Below, one piece after another: positions 31,056 to 39,494 of a stretch of DNA of 45,332 bases. A program made the position numbers and the translations under genes. The DNA lies in the NCBI GenBank assembly GCA_016125005.1, contig WGMQ01000060.1:1-45332 (forward strand), given 5' to 3'. Position 1 is the first letter of the stretch, and every line of letters starts with the position of its first letter. This DNA is from a bacterium (lineage in GTDB: Bacteria; Sumerlaeota; Sumerlaeia; SLMS01). The notes beneath the pieces are model-generated. The model was given only the letters and a program-made list of their open reading frames with translations. It had not been told where the DNA came from and searched no databases.

Positions 31056-33113
31056 TCAGCGAACCTGTGGTGCCGAGGCGAGATGCCAGGTCCCCAGGCC
31101 GTCGCGCGTGATGGTGGGTGCCGATTTGTCCCATGCCACGTTGCCGTTGATGAGGACGAGACGTGGTGCGGCCTCGACAGCGCTGGCCGAGCCATTGGCC
31201 AACGGATCGTCGAACACGGCGACGTCGGCGCGCTGGCCGATCTGGACCTTCCCCACGTTGCCCAGGCGGAAAGCGCGAGCATTTGTGAGCGTGAGCATGT
31301 TGAGCGCCGCGATGAGTCCGCTGACGTCGGAGACGCCGTAGCGGCGCAGCACCTGGCCGAGGAAACCGGGCTCGGGCACGCGGCCGGCGCTGAGGCCGCC
31401 GTAGCCGACAAGAAGAGGAAGCCATTCGATGGGCTCGTCTTTGGGGTCGAGCGTCATGGTGATCTGGCTGGGGCTGCGAAGGAACTCGTCGACGAGCGTG
31501 CGCAGTTCCTCCGGGCGGACGAGCGTGCGACCGCTCTTCTCCGGGACGGCGGAAAGATGCAGGTGCATGTGCGTGGCCGTCGGGGACGCGGCGCCCTGGA
31601 AGAAAAGGTCCAGCCCGACGGTGCGGCCGCTGAGGTCAGTGCCGAGCGCCGATGCGTGGGCCGGGTGGAACAGGTGCATGAAGTTGAGGAGATCGTTGGC
31701 GGCGATTTCCAGGTCCTGCACCAGAAGTCCCGCCAGTTCCGCCATGCCGTGGCGCATCCGCACTTCCCGGAGCGAGCTCACACGCTCGAAAGCGATGATA
31801 TTGAGGGGCGGAGGGGCGGTGGTGGTGGCCTCAAGCCAGGACTCGCGGGCGCGGTTGCTGCCGAAGGGCCCGACGCCGCAAACCAGCGTCGTGATTCCGG
31901 CGCGGACGAAGGGAGCCGCTTCCTCGACCGTAGGCTTGTCCCGCGCGAAAAGTGGATGCGGAGTCAGCACGACGAATCCCGGCATGGCGATGCAACCGGG
32001 GAGCGCAATCTCGCGCTTGGCCGACAGGTCTTCCAGGTCGCCGAGGTTCTCGACGAGGCCGACCGTGGTCACCGGCTCGTTGATGCGCCCAATACGCCAG
32101 TCGACGTTGATGGCCACGTCGGACCGGAAGGGGACCGTGCCGCTGCCGTTCATGAGATGGCAGCCGGAGAGCTTCAGATCGACGAGGCGATTCCCGGCGT
32201 CAAAGGGGAGGGTCTCGTAGAGGGCGCCGCTCGCGTTGGCATCCTCGCCCGCTGCGATGGCATGGAGGCCCCTGAGGACTGCCAACGCGAAGAGGCGGCG
32301 CACGAAGTCCTCGCCGCCGCGGTCCTCGTACCAACCGCCGGCTTCGATCAGAATCGAGCTGACCCCCATCCGCATCATGGTGTCGCCGAAGGCCCGGTGC
32401 ATGTAGTCGGCGGTGTAGCGCGCCTGATGCCCCGCCGCGTGCTCGTCCACCGTTCCCTTCATGAGCCCAATGATGTGCTTGGCCTTGAGGCGAACGGGAT
32501 TGTCGATATCGCGGGGCTCGAAGGGACCGGCCTGATAGGCGATCGCCACGAGCTTGTTGTCGCCGGCGGTCTTGCGTGGGCTCATGTCGTGGAGATTGAA
32601 ACAGTATTCGGGCTTGAAGGACTCCTTGATGGCCATGATGGCCCGCCCCTCGGCCGTGGCCCCGGCGACGGCATCGCGGTTGACATCGATGCCCTGAGCG
32701 TTGCGGCGGGTGAAACGCGCGACACCGTCGGGGTTGACCATGGGGAACACGCCCAGTTCGAGGCGTTCGAGGATCAAAGCGTAGTGGGGCTCTTCCGAAT
32801 GCAGGAGCAGTTCCGTGAGTGCCATTGCCAGGCCCGCGGAGCAGTCGGGCTCGTCACCGTGCTGGCGGGCCCAGAGGAGAACCTTGCGCGGCCCCTTGCC
32901 GAAGCGCAGCGTATGGAGAACGCGCCCTTCCTCGGAAATGCCAATGTGGGAAAGACCGATGTCGAGGGGGGCGAACTTCGCCAGTTCGTGGAGGAACTCA
33001 CCTTGCTGACGATGCCGGAACTCCAACCAGTCGCCCTTGAATGGGATCGATGGATCAAGGCGTTCCCAGATCGCGGCGGAAGGGAAGCTAAGGATCGGGT
33101 TCTCGTCGGGCAT
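31056..33113 (-). CDS. Peptidase M14-like carboxypeptidase fused to an amidohydrolase-like domain
   Basis: The ATG at 33113 has a GAGG eight bases upstream; the longer frame would need a TTG at 33197. Residues about 40-320 are a zinc carboxypeptidase of M14 type: His85-x2-Glu88 in RQHGDEPD, NPDG at 127-130, GIDVNRD with Asn145-Arg146, third ligand His175 in NLHDM, and general base Glu257 in ILIEAGG. Residues about 345-685 resemble a D-aminoacylase/dihydroorotase-type amidohydrolase (ALPGCIAMPGFVVLTPHP, RAGITTLVCGVGPFG, ending QIGQRADVAVFDD). Its first metal motif lacks one His (TPHP). A two-step peptide or acyl-amino-acid hydrolase is plausible. No signal peptide, so cytoplasmic. Confidence 0.8.
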   Translation of the reverse strand: MPDENPILSFPSAAIWERLDPSIPFKGDWLEFRHRQQGEFLHELAKFAPLDIGLSHIGISEEGRVLHTLRFGKGPRKVLLWARQHGDEPDCSAGLAMALTELLLHSEEPHYALILERLELGVFPMVNPDGVARFTRRNAQGIDVNRDAVAGATAEGRAIMAIKESFKPEYCFNLHDMSPRKTAGDNKLVAIAYQAGPFEPRDIDNPVRLKAKHIIGLMKGTVDEHAAGHQARYTADYMHRAFGDTMMRMGVSSILIEAGGWYEDRGGEDFVRRLFALAVLRGLHAIAAGEDANASGALYETLPFDAGNRLVDLKLSGCHLMNGSGTVPFRSDVAINVDWRIGRINEPVTTVGLVENLGDLEDLSAKREIALPGCIAMPGFVVLTPHPLFARDKPTVEEAAPFVRAGITTLVCGVGPFGSNRARESWLEATTTAPPPLNIIAFERVSSLREVRMRHGMAELAGLLVQDLEIAANDLLNFMHLFHPAHASALGTDLSGRTVGLDLFFQGAASPTATHMHLHLSAVPEKSGRTLVRPEELRTLVDEFLRSPSQITMTLDPKDEPIEWLPLLVGYGGLSAGRVPEPGFLGQVLRRYGVSDVSGLIAALNMLTLTNARAFRLGNVGKVQIGQRADVAVFDDPLANGSASAVEAAPRLVLINGNVAWDKSAPTITRDGLGTWHLASAPQVR

Positions 33114-33215
33114 CTGGGGTTCCTCGAAGCCGGGTTTGTCAAATCGAACCGCTCCACCACACAGCCGATATGCGGCGGCGGCAATGCGAGAAATCAAGAT
33201 GTGGGGGCTTAATGG

Positions 33216-33596
33216 TTACGGCGTCGGGGAAGCAGTCGCCTCAGCGTCGAAAAGGTGGGGGAAGCGGGTCGTGGTCGAAAGCGAGCAGTGCGGGTCGCTG
33301 GCGATCGTTTCGACTGTGTAGACACCGCTGGACGGACACTTGGGGGACTTTCGTATGTAGGCCTCGACCCCGATGAGGTCGGTCCAATCGGGGCTGGCAC
33401 CGGCATCAGCCTGACGGTCGAGCGCCCATTGCTGCTTGGCGCCGTCGATCTTCTGCAGGTTCTCCTGGCAGGATCGCATGCGTGAGATTTCCCGGGAACG
33501 GAAGAAGGTCGGGAGGGCGATGGCGATGAGGATGCCGATGAAGGCCACGACCGTCATCACCTCGACAAGAGTAAATCCTCGGTTACAATTGCGCAC
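33216..33596 (-). CDS. Prepilin-like protein, non-ATG start
   Basis: The prepilin signal VRNCNRG|FTLVEVMTVVAFIGILIAIA (Glu at +5) fixes the N-terminus near GTG 33596 (or TTG 33599); AGGGG lies about 10 bases upstream and no ATG fits. The frame stays open to 33950 by chance, but that would put 120 unrelated residues before the leader. The mature 119-aa protein has the FFRSREISRMRSCQENLQKIDGAKQQWALD helix and a small beta domain with Cys pairs, typical of GspG-like single pseudopilins of uncultured diderms. It precedes the M14-amidohydrolase gene by 102 bases. Confidence 0.8.
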   Translation of the reverse strand: MRNCNRGFTLVEVMTVVAFIGILIAIALPTFFRSREISRMRSCQENLQKIDGAKQQWALDRQADAGASPDWTDLIGVEAYIRKSPKCPSSGVYTVETIASDPHCSLSTTTRFPHLFDAEATASPTP

Positions 33597-33599
33597 CAA

Positions 33600-34022
33600 T
33601 CTTGGGGCCCCTAGATGATCTCGGGGCCTAAGGACGCACAGTAGGGGCCATATCGACAGAAATTCAGGGGATCGAGGCGCCCGATGCAAGACAAGCGATT
33701 TCAAAGGTTCGGGGGAATTGGGTGCTGATTCAGGGTCTCCTGCGACCACCTGTTCCGGAGAGTCCGTGTAATGCTCTTCCCATTTTCGGTAACTGCCCTT
33801 TCCCAGTAAGGTGGGCAATGAGAGGGGGGAATCGATGGAGTCCGGGGCCCTGATCAGCGGTCCTGTGATAAAGCGGTCGGTTGATTGCACAAAGTTTGCG
33901 CTTCCTGACGGTTGAAATATCCCTTTGCACGTCACCGCGAATTTTGTCACTCTCAGGATGCTTCAAAAAACCGCTGCGGCGACCGTTTTTGTCGTCACCG
34001 GGAATTTCGAGGATGCTCGAAA
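33600..34022. other. Divergent intergenic region with duplicated glgB leader
   Basis: This 423-bp stretch separates the minus-strand prepilin gene from plus-strand glgB. No gene is supported. The right end contains two imperfect copies of one segment: 33930-33970 (CGTCACCGCGAATTTT ... CAGGATGCTTCAAAA) and 33993-34023 (CGTCACCGGGAATTTCGAGG then ATGCTCGAAAA). The second copy supplies the glgB ribosome site. The remainder likely carries promoters for both genes, but none stands out. Confidence 0.5.
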
Positions 34023-36470
34023 ATGGCCAAGAAGAAGACAACCGCGACCAGCGAATCGGCGAAGGATCCGCTTGATGGCGTTCCAAAGCCCGAGGAGACG
34101 CCGAAGGCTCCGGCCCGAAAGCCTCGGGCCAAGGCTGACGCCCCGAAGGCGGCGAAGCCGCGAGGCCGCAAGGCCACGGAGGCTTCCGCGGCGCCGTCGG
34201 ATGAACTACCCGCCCCTCCTCCTCGCCGCCCCACACCGGCTCCCGCTGTTTGGTTCGGAATTCCTGAGTTGGCCGATGGTGTGAACATCGACGAGTTCTA
34301 TGCGCTGGTCCATTGCACCTGCTGGGACCCGCACCGCCTGCTCGGTTGCCATGCGGCCGTGGTGGGAGACCAACCGGGGCTCGTGGTGCGCGCCTGGCAC
34401 CCCGATGCGGAAACCGTCGAGGTCATCCCCGACGGCGAGAAGCAGGGGTTGCTGCTTAAGAAGCTGGGTGTTCCGGGTGTTTTTGGGCTCTTCATCCCGG
34501 GTCGCACCTTCCCGTTCCGCTACAAGCTGCGCTATACATTCCGGCACGCCCCCGAGTGGGTGACGCCTGATCCATACAACTTCCTTCCGTCCCTGGGTGA
34601 CCTTGATATTTACCTGCACGGGGAAGGAAATCACCTGCACGCCTATCGGAAATTCGGGGCGCAATACCGTGAGATGAATGGCGTGTGGGGCGTCGCTTTC
34701 TGCCTTTGGGCGCCCAATGCGCGGCGGGTGAGCGTCATCGGCGAGTTCAACCACTGGGACGGGCGGCTTCATCCCATGCGCTCGATGGGTAGTTCAGGGG
34801 TGTGGGAACTGTTTGTCCCCGGCGCCATGCCCGGCATGGGCTACAAGTTCGAGATCCTGACCCAGGACCACAACCTGCGGTACAAGGCGGATCCCTACGC
34901 GTTTGCCTTCGACCTACGCCCAAGCACGCACAGCAAGGTTCACGACCAGACTTCCTACGAGTGGAAGGATGCGAAGTATATGGCGCGTCTTGAGGAGCGC
35001 CGCTACCTTGAGGAACCGATGGCCGTCTACGAGGTCCACCTGGGCTCGTGGATGCGCGTCCCCGAGGAGGGCAATCGCTGGCTGAATTATCGTGAGCTGG
35101 CGGAGCGCCTCGCCCCGCACTGCAAGCGTTACGGCTTCACCCACATCGAACTGCTTCCCGTGGCGGAGCATCCCTTCGACGGCAGCTGGGGCTATCAGGT
35201 GACGGGCTACTATGCGCCCACGTCCCGCTTCGGCACGCCGGATGACTTCAAGTACTTCGTGGACTACATGCACCAGCATGGCCTGGGCGTGATCGTGGAC
35301 TGGGTGCCGGCGCACTTCCCGCGCGACGACTTTGCCCTTCGCTGGTTCGACGGCACGCCGCTCTACGAGCACGCGGACCCGCGCCGTGGCGAGCACAAGG
35401 ACTGGGGCACGCTGATCTTCGACTACGGTCGGCCGGAGGTGAAGAACTTCCTGCTCTCCAACGCGCTCTACTGGCTCGACATGTTCCACGTGGACGGGCT
35501 GCGGGTGGATGCGGTGGCGTCGATGCTGTACCTCGACTACAGCCGCCAGCCGGGCGAGTGGCTGCCGAACAAGTACGGCGGACGCGAGAACCTGGAGGCG
35601 ATCGCCTTCCTGCGCCAGCTCAACGAGGTGGTCCACGGCCAGTATCCGGGACGCTTCACGGTGGCGGAGGAATCAACGGCATTCCCCGGTGTGTCGCGAC
35701 CGACCTACATGGGTGGGCTCGGATTCACCTTCAAGTGGAACATGGGCTGGATGAACGACACGCTTCGCTACTTCGCGAAGGATCCGATCTTCCGCAAGTA
35801 TCACCAGAACGACCTGACCTTCGCGCTCGTGTATCAGTTCACCGAGAACTTCATGCTTCCGTTCAGCCACGACGAGGTGGTGCACGGAAAGGGCTCGATG
35901 ATTGGAAAGATGCCGGGCGATCGCTGGCAGAAGTTCGCAAACCTGCGGCTGCTGTATAGCTATCTATACGCGCATCCGGGCAAGAAGCTGCTCTTCATGG
36001 GCTCGGAGTTTGGCCAGAATGCCGAGTGGCATTACGACCGCTCGCTCGACTGGCACGAGGCGGGCGACCCATTGCACGGCGGCGTGGAATCGTGCCTGGC
36101 AACGCTGGGATGGCTATACCGCGACCACCGCGAGTTCTGGATCTTCGACAACGACCCGATCGGCTTCCGGTGGATCGACTTCAACGATCACGAGAGCAGC
36201 GTGCTGGCCTTCGTCCGTCAAGGTCCCGAAGGACACACGGTGTGCGTGTTCAACTTCACGCCGATCCCGCGCTTTGGCTACCGCATCGGAATGCCGGCGG
36301 GCGGGAAGTACAAGGAAGTGTTCAACAGCGACGCCCATGAGTACGGCGGCGGAGGAGTTGGGAACTATGGTCAGGTATGGACGCAGGACATCCCGCTTCA
36401 CGGCAACCGCTTCTCGGCGCACGTCAACATCCCGCCCCTCGGCGCGGTGTTCCTGAAGCACGAGGGGTGA
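34023..36470 (+). CDS. glgB: 1,4-alpha-glucan branching enzyme with basic N-terminal tail
   Basis: GlgB forms alpha-1,6 branches in glycogen. From the ATG at 34023 the protein has 815 aa. An extra tail (residues 1-75) is rich in Lys, Ala and Pro (for example PKAAKPRGRKATEA), like histone-H1-type or PAKKA tails. Then come an N1/CBM48 region (about 100-330; FCLWAPNARRVSVIGEFNHWDG) and the GH13 catalytic domain with Asp496 (DGLRVDAV), Glu549 (VAEEST) and Asp617 (SHDEVVHG). These are spaced as in E. coli (405/458/526). The C-terminal beta domain ends at LGAVFLKHEG. All catalytic residues are present. The tail is unusual for this enzyme. Confidence 0.95.
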   Translation: MAKKKTTATSESAKDPLDGVPKPEETPKAPARKPRAKADAPKAAKPRGRKATEASAAPSDELPAPPPRRPTPAPAVWFGIPELADGVNIDEFYALVHCTCWDPHRLLGCHAAVVGDQPGLVVRAWHPDAETVEVIPDGEKQGLLLKKLGVPGVFGLFIPGRTFPFRYKLRYTFRHAPEWVTPDPYNFLPSLGDLDIYLHGEGNHLHAYRKFGAQYREMNGVWGVAFCLWAPNARRVSVIGEFNHWDGRLHPMRSMGSSGVWELFVPGAMPGMGYKFEILTQDHNLRYKADPYAFAFDLRPSTHSKVHDQTSYEWKDAKYMARLEERRYLEEPMAVYEVHLGSWMRVPEEGNRWLNYRELAERLAPHCKRYGFTHIELLPVAEHPFDGSWGYQVTGYYAPTSRFGTPDDFKYFVDYMHQHGLGVIVDWVPAHFPRDDFALRWFDGTPLYEHADPRRGEHKDWGTLIFDYGRPEVKNFLLSNALYWLDMFHVDGLRVDAVASMLYLDYSRQPGEWLPNKYGGRENLEAIAFLRQLNEVVHGQYPGRFTVAEESTAFPGVSRPTYMGGLGFTFKWNMGWMNDTLRYFAKDPIFRKYHQNDLTFALVYQFTENFMLPFSHDEVVHGKGSMIGKMPGDRWQKFANLRLLYSYLYAHPGKKLLFMGSEFGQNAEWHYDRSLDWHEAGDPLHGGVESCLATLGWLYRDHREFWIFDNDPIGFRWIDFNDHESSVLAFVRQGPEGHTVCVFNFTPIPRFGYRIGMPAGGKYKEVFNSDAHEYGGGGVGNYGQVWTQDIPLHGNRFSAHVNIPPLGAVFLKHEG

Positions 36471-36483
36471 TCGCACCTTGGGC

Positions 36484-36753
36484 ATGATTCGATTGATCGA
36501 CAGGGCGCTCTGCAAGGGCGCCCTGCTGATTATCCACGGCTATCAGCGGTGGCTCGGCTGGCTCCTCGGCGGACAGTGCCGCTTCGTGCCGTCGTGCTCC
36601 TGCTATGGCGAGGAGGCGTTCCAGCGCGGGCCGTTCCTGTGGGCGGTGCTCCTGACGGTGTGGCGGATCCTCCGCTGCCAGCCGCTCTGCAAGGGTGGCT
36701 TCGACCCGGTTCCCGACTGGATGGGGAAGCCGGAGCATCATCACAAGAGCTGA
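36484..36753 (+). CDS. yidD: Membrane protein insertion efficiency factor YidD
   Basis: The 89-aa protein carries the diagnostic CRFVPSCSCYGEEAFQRGPF and the following LRCQPLCKGGFDPVP of the YidD family (DUF37), which aids YidC-dependent membrane insertion. YidD usually lies between rnpA and yidC, but here it sits 13 bases after glgB and upstream of mreC. The ATG at 36484 is preferred over the TTG at 36478; a GAGGGG lies about 15 bases upstream. The N-terminus forms a membrane-associated amphipathic helix. Confidence 0.92.
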   Translation: MIRLIDRALCKGALLIIHGYQRWLGWLLGGQCRFVPSCSCYGEEAFQRGPFLWAVLLTVWRILRCQPLCKGGFDPVPDWMGKPEHHHKS

Positions 36754-36865
36754 AAAGAGCGAATCTTTCGAGCGGTGCACTCGGCACTTGACGGTCTTCC
36801 GGCCATTGGATGGCTCTAGGGGAGCCCGCGTGTAGTTGCGCGCGAATCGTTGTCCCGTTGAGACC

Positions 36866-37720
36866 ATGTTGATGGCCACGCTTGGGCGTCGTAAATCCAC
36901 CATCGAAAAACTTCTGGGTGCGGTCGTGCTGACCGTGGCGGTGACCTTTGCCCTGCACCTGGCGCTGACCCGCGCGCCGGGGCTGACGACCAATGGGTCG
37001 ATGGCCTTCGCGGAACCGTTCCTGCGTCTGGGTTCAGGGATCCATGAGAAGTCCAGCGCGGTTTGGCTGGCGCTCTTCGAGGGCGACCGGTTGCGCCGCG
37101 AGAACGACGAGCTGCGGGGGCGCCTCATGGAGGCGCGCATCGACGTGGCGACGGAACAGACAGAGCGCACGCTGGTCGAGTTGACGGAGCGGGTGTCGAG
37201 TAACCTCCCTGTGGGAAGCATGCAGTTGCTGACGGTGCCGGTCCTGGCGGCTGGCGGCGCTCAAGATCGACAAGTACTGTGGCTTGGCATGGGTGCCCGC
37301 GAGGGAATCGCTCCCGGCATGGCAGTGCTTGGGCCTGAGACGGTCGTGGGCATTGTGGAGAGCTGCACCGACAGCATGTCCTTGGTGCGGCTGGTAACCG
37401 ATCGAAAGTCGAAGTGGGGGGCGGAAGTGGAGGGCCTCGGCGAGTTGGGCCTATTGGTTGGAACCGGCGCCGGTGACACGGTGGAGCTACATTTCAGCAG
37501 GACGGTTACCGCGGCGGAGAAAGGTCAAAAGGTGACGACCTCGGGCATGGCAGGCTCCATCGCACCGTCGACGCTGCCGTTCGGCGAAATAGTCGACCTG
37601 GGCAAGAACCGGAAGAGCGAGCCGATGGCGGTGGTGAAGCTCTCGTCCGACCCGTCGCTGCTGAGGACCGTTTGGGTGCTGCCGGAGCAACGGCTCTCGG
37701 TCGAGGGACTGCGCCCATGA
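36866..37720 (+). CDS. mreC: Rod shape-determining protein MreC
   Basis: The 284-aa protein has a cytoplasmic N-terminus, one transmembrane helix (about residues 18-38), a periplasmic coiled coil (EGDRLRRENDELRGRLMEARIDVATEQTERTLVEL) and the MreC beta domains (VLWLGMGAREGIAPGMAVLGPETVVGIVE, RLVTDRKSKWGAEVEG, LPFGEIVDLGKN). MreC links MreB to the elongation synthases. The start may be ATG 36866 or 36872. Its stop overlaps mreD by four bases. No mreB is in the window. Confidence 0.92.
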   Translation: MLMATLGRRKSTIEKLLGAVVLTVAVTFALHLALTRAPGLTTNGSMAFAEPFLRLGSGIHEKSSAVWLALFEGDRLRRENDELRGRLMEARIDVATEQTERTLVELTERVSSNLPVGSMQLLTVPVLAAGGAQDRQVLWLGMGAREGIAPGMAVLGPETVVGIVESCTDSMSLVRLVTDRKSKWGAEVEGLGELGLLVGTGAGDTVELHFSRTVTAAEKGQKVTTSGMAGSIAPSTLPFGEIVDLGKNRKSEPMAVVKLSSDPSLLRTVWVLPEQRLSVEGLRP

Positions 37721-38208
37721 CCCGGCGACGCGAAGAGTCGGTGACGCTGATGGTGGTGGCCCTCGCCACCACGCTGGCGGCGTGGTCGATTTTCTGGATG
37801 GGGCTGACCGGCGGGTCACTGGTGGCATGGCATCTGGCGGCGATCTGCGTGGGTCGTTCGCGGCTGGATCCGTTTCCGTTGGCGGTCCTTGTGCTCCCTT
37901 CGGCAGTATTCTGCTCGGTGCTGGCTGATCTGTCTGCGATTGCGGCGGTGTTGCCGCTGGCTTTGGGCCTGACGGTTTCTTCGGTGGCGGCGACCAGCGA
38001 GTTCCTTCCCGGGCGGCTGGCAGGGGGAGCTCTGGTGCTCTTCTCCGTGGCGCTGGTTGGCTCGTTGGTGCGCCCGATCCAAGCCGCATGGAGCGAGGCG
38101 GCCGTGACTTTCGTTGCCGTGGCACTGATCGAGGTGACTCGCTCCGGTTGGCATCTGTGGCGCATGTGGCGCCGTCCGGCGGATGCATTGGGAGGCTACG
38201 GCGCATGA
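37717..38208 (+). CDS. mreD: MreD-like membrane protein
   Basis: This small (163 aa) polytopic protein has about five hydrophobic helices (VTLMVVALATTLAAWSIFWM, PLAVLVLPSAVFCSVLADLS, AAVLPLALGLTVSSVAA, ALVLFSVALVGSLV, EAAVTFVAVALIEV). Sequence similarity to MreD is weak, but size, topology and position between mreC and rodA with four-base overlaps on both sides (ATGA at 37717 and 38205) support the call. MreD is generally poorly conserved. Confidence 0.75.
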   Translation: MTRRREESVTLMVVALATTLAAWSIFWMGLTGGSLVAWHLAAICVGRSRLDPFPLAVLVLPSAVFCSVLADLSAIAAVLPLALGLTVSSVAATSEFLPGRLAGGALVLFSVALVGSLVRPIQAAWSEAAVTFVAVALIEVTRSGWHLWRMWRRPADALGGYGA

Positions 38209-39365
38209 GCGTGGCCGCCTTTCCCGTCAGCCGCGAGCGCGGTTCCGGGCCCTCCAGTGCGACTCGAGCGCCGTGGATTGATCAAGTCCTGAGGCTTGAC
38301 TATGTCTTCCTCCTAGCGGTGCTTGCCGTGACCGCCGGAGGGCTCATGGTCCTCTATGGGGGGACGCACTCGATCCCGATTCTTGCGGCTTCGGCGGCAA
38401 AGCAGGGAGTGTTCTGGGGCATTGCCGTTGCCGCAATGATCGGTACGGTGATGGTGGACTACCGGTGGCTGAATCGGGCAGCGGTGGGGCTCTACCTGCT
38501 CAACATGGTGGCGCTGCTGTTCGTGCTGGTGGGCGGTTCGAAAATCAATGGCGCCCGGTCGTGGATCGACTTCGGTCCGGTGAACTGGCAGCCGAGCGAG
38601 ACCATGAAAGTGGCGACGGCGCTGGTGTGCGCCCAGTACCTGGCGCTGAACCCCGACCGCTTGAAGGGCTTCACCGGACTGATCGTGCCGGGGTTGATCT
38701 GCGGAGTCCCCGCGTTGCTGATCCTCGCGCAGCCGGATCTGGGCACGTCGGCGATCTTCTTCCTGATGTTCCTCACGATGATGTGGATGGCGGGGGCTAG
38801 CCGTCGCTGGCTGGGCATCATCGTCCTATCGGCACTGGTGGGCATGGGGAGCGTCTATCCGTTGCTGAAGCCCTATCAGAAGGCGCGCATCCATGTGTTC
38901 CTGAACCCGGAGTCCGACCCGGCGGGGAAGGGATACAATGTGATTCAGTCGAAGATCGCCATCGGTAGCGGCGGCGTCTTTGGCAAGGGCTGGGGCGAAG
39001 GCACGCAGTGCACGCAGCGGTTCCTCCCGGAGCACCACACCGACTTCATCTTCGCGAGCACGGTCGAGCAGTTCGGCGTCGTGGGCGGGTTGTTGCTGAT
39101 GGCGGGCTTCGCGGTGATCCTGCTGCGGATGGTTCGGACGATGGATCGTGCCAAGGATCGCTTCGGTGGCCTGGTGGCGGCGGGTCTGATCGCAATTTTC
39201 CTCACGCACATCGTGCTGAACGTCGGCATGACGATGGGACTGGTGCCCGTCACGGGCATTCCGCTTCCCCTGGTCAGCTACGGCGGGTCGTTCCTGGTGA
39301 CGACCTATGTGATGTTCGGCATCCTGCTCAACGTGGGCAGCCGCCGGTTTACGTTCATCCGCTAG
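38205..39365 (+). CDS. rodA: Peptidoglycan glycosyltransferase RodA (SEDS family)
   Basis: The ATG at 38205 overlaps the mreD stop by four bases; the frame is open further upstream only inside mreD. The 386-aa protein has about ten membrane helices and SEDS motifs: GARSWIDFGPVNWQPSETMK, LAQPDLGTS, the catalytic loop LNPESDPAGKGYNVIQSKIA with its Asp, GGVFGKGWGEGTQ, HTDFIFAST and PLPLVSYGGSF. RodA polymerises glycan strands during elongation with a class B PBP2. No PBP2 gene is adjacent here, unlike the usual order mreC-mreD-mrdA-rodA. Confidence 0.95.
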   Translation: MSVAAFPVSRERGSGPSSATRAPWIDQVLRLDYVFLLAVLAVTAGGLMVLYGGTHSIPILAASAAKQGVFWGIAVAAMIGTVMVDYRWLNRAAVGLYLLNMVALLFVLVGGSKINGARSWIDFGPVNWQPSETMKVATALVCAQYLALNPDRLKGFTGLIVPGLICGVPALLILAQPDLGTSAIFFLMFLTMMWMAGASRRWLGIIVLSALVGMGSVYPLLKPYQKARIHVFLNPESDPAGKGYNVIQSKIAIGSGGVFGKGWGEGTQCTQRFLPEHHTDFIFASTVEQFGVVGGLLLMAGFAVILLRMVRTMDRAKDRFGGLVAAGLIAIFLTHIVLNVGMTMGLVPVTGIPLPLVSYGGSFLVTTYVMFGILLNVGSRRFTFIR

Positions 39366-39403
39366 GTCTTCTGCCGTTACGAAAGTTTCCAAAAAAAACC
39401 TTG

Positions 39404-39445
39404 CAGTCGAGTTGCATAACAGAAACTCTGCTGCCAACTCAACTG
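39404..39445. promoter_or_regulatory. Inverted repeat upstream of the caspase-kinase gene
   Basis: CAGTCGAGTTG (39404-39414) and CAACTCAACTG (39435-39445) are complementary over 10 of 11 positions with a 20-base spacer. An A8 tract lies just upstream (39391-39398). The pair sits 50 bases before the TTG start and could be an operator or a leader hairpin. Confidence 0.4.
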
Positions 39446-39494
39446 GCCAAACCGGTCGTGATTAGTCCCCCATCCGCCTTGGGAGTGTCAGTCA

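Noticed and set aside
30990..33212. Long plus-strand frame opposite coaX and the M14-amidohydrolase gene
   Set aside because: Antisense to two genes with intact catalytic motifs; composition is that of a reverse-complement frame.
33597..33950. N-terminal extension of the prepilin frame to 33950
   Set aside because: It would place about 120 unrelated residues before the prepilin leader; the non-ATG start at 33596/33599 fits the family.
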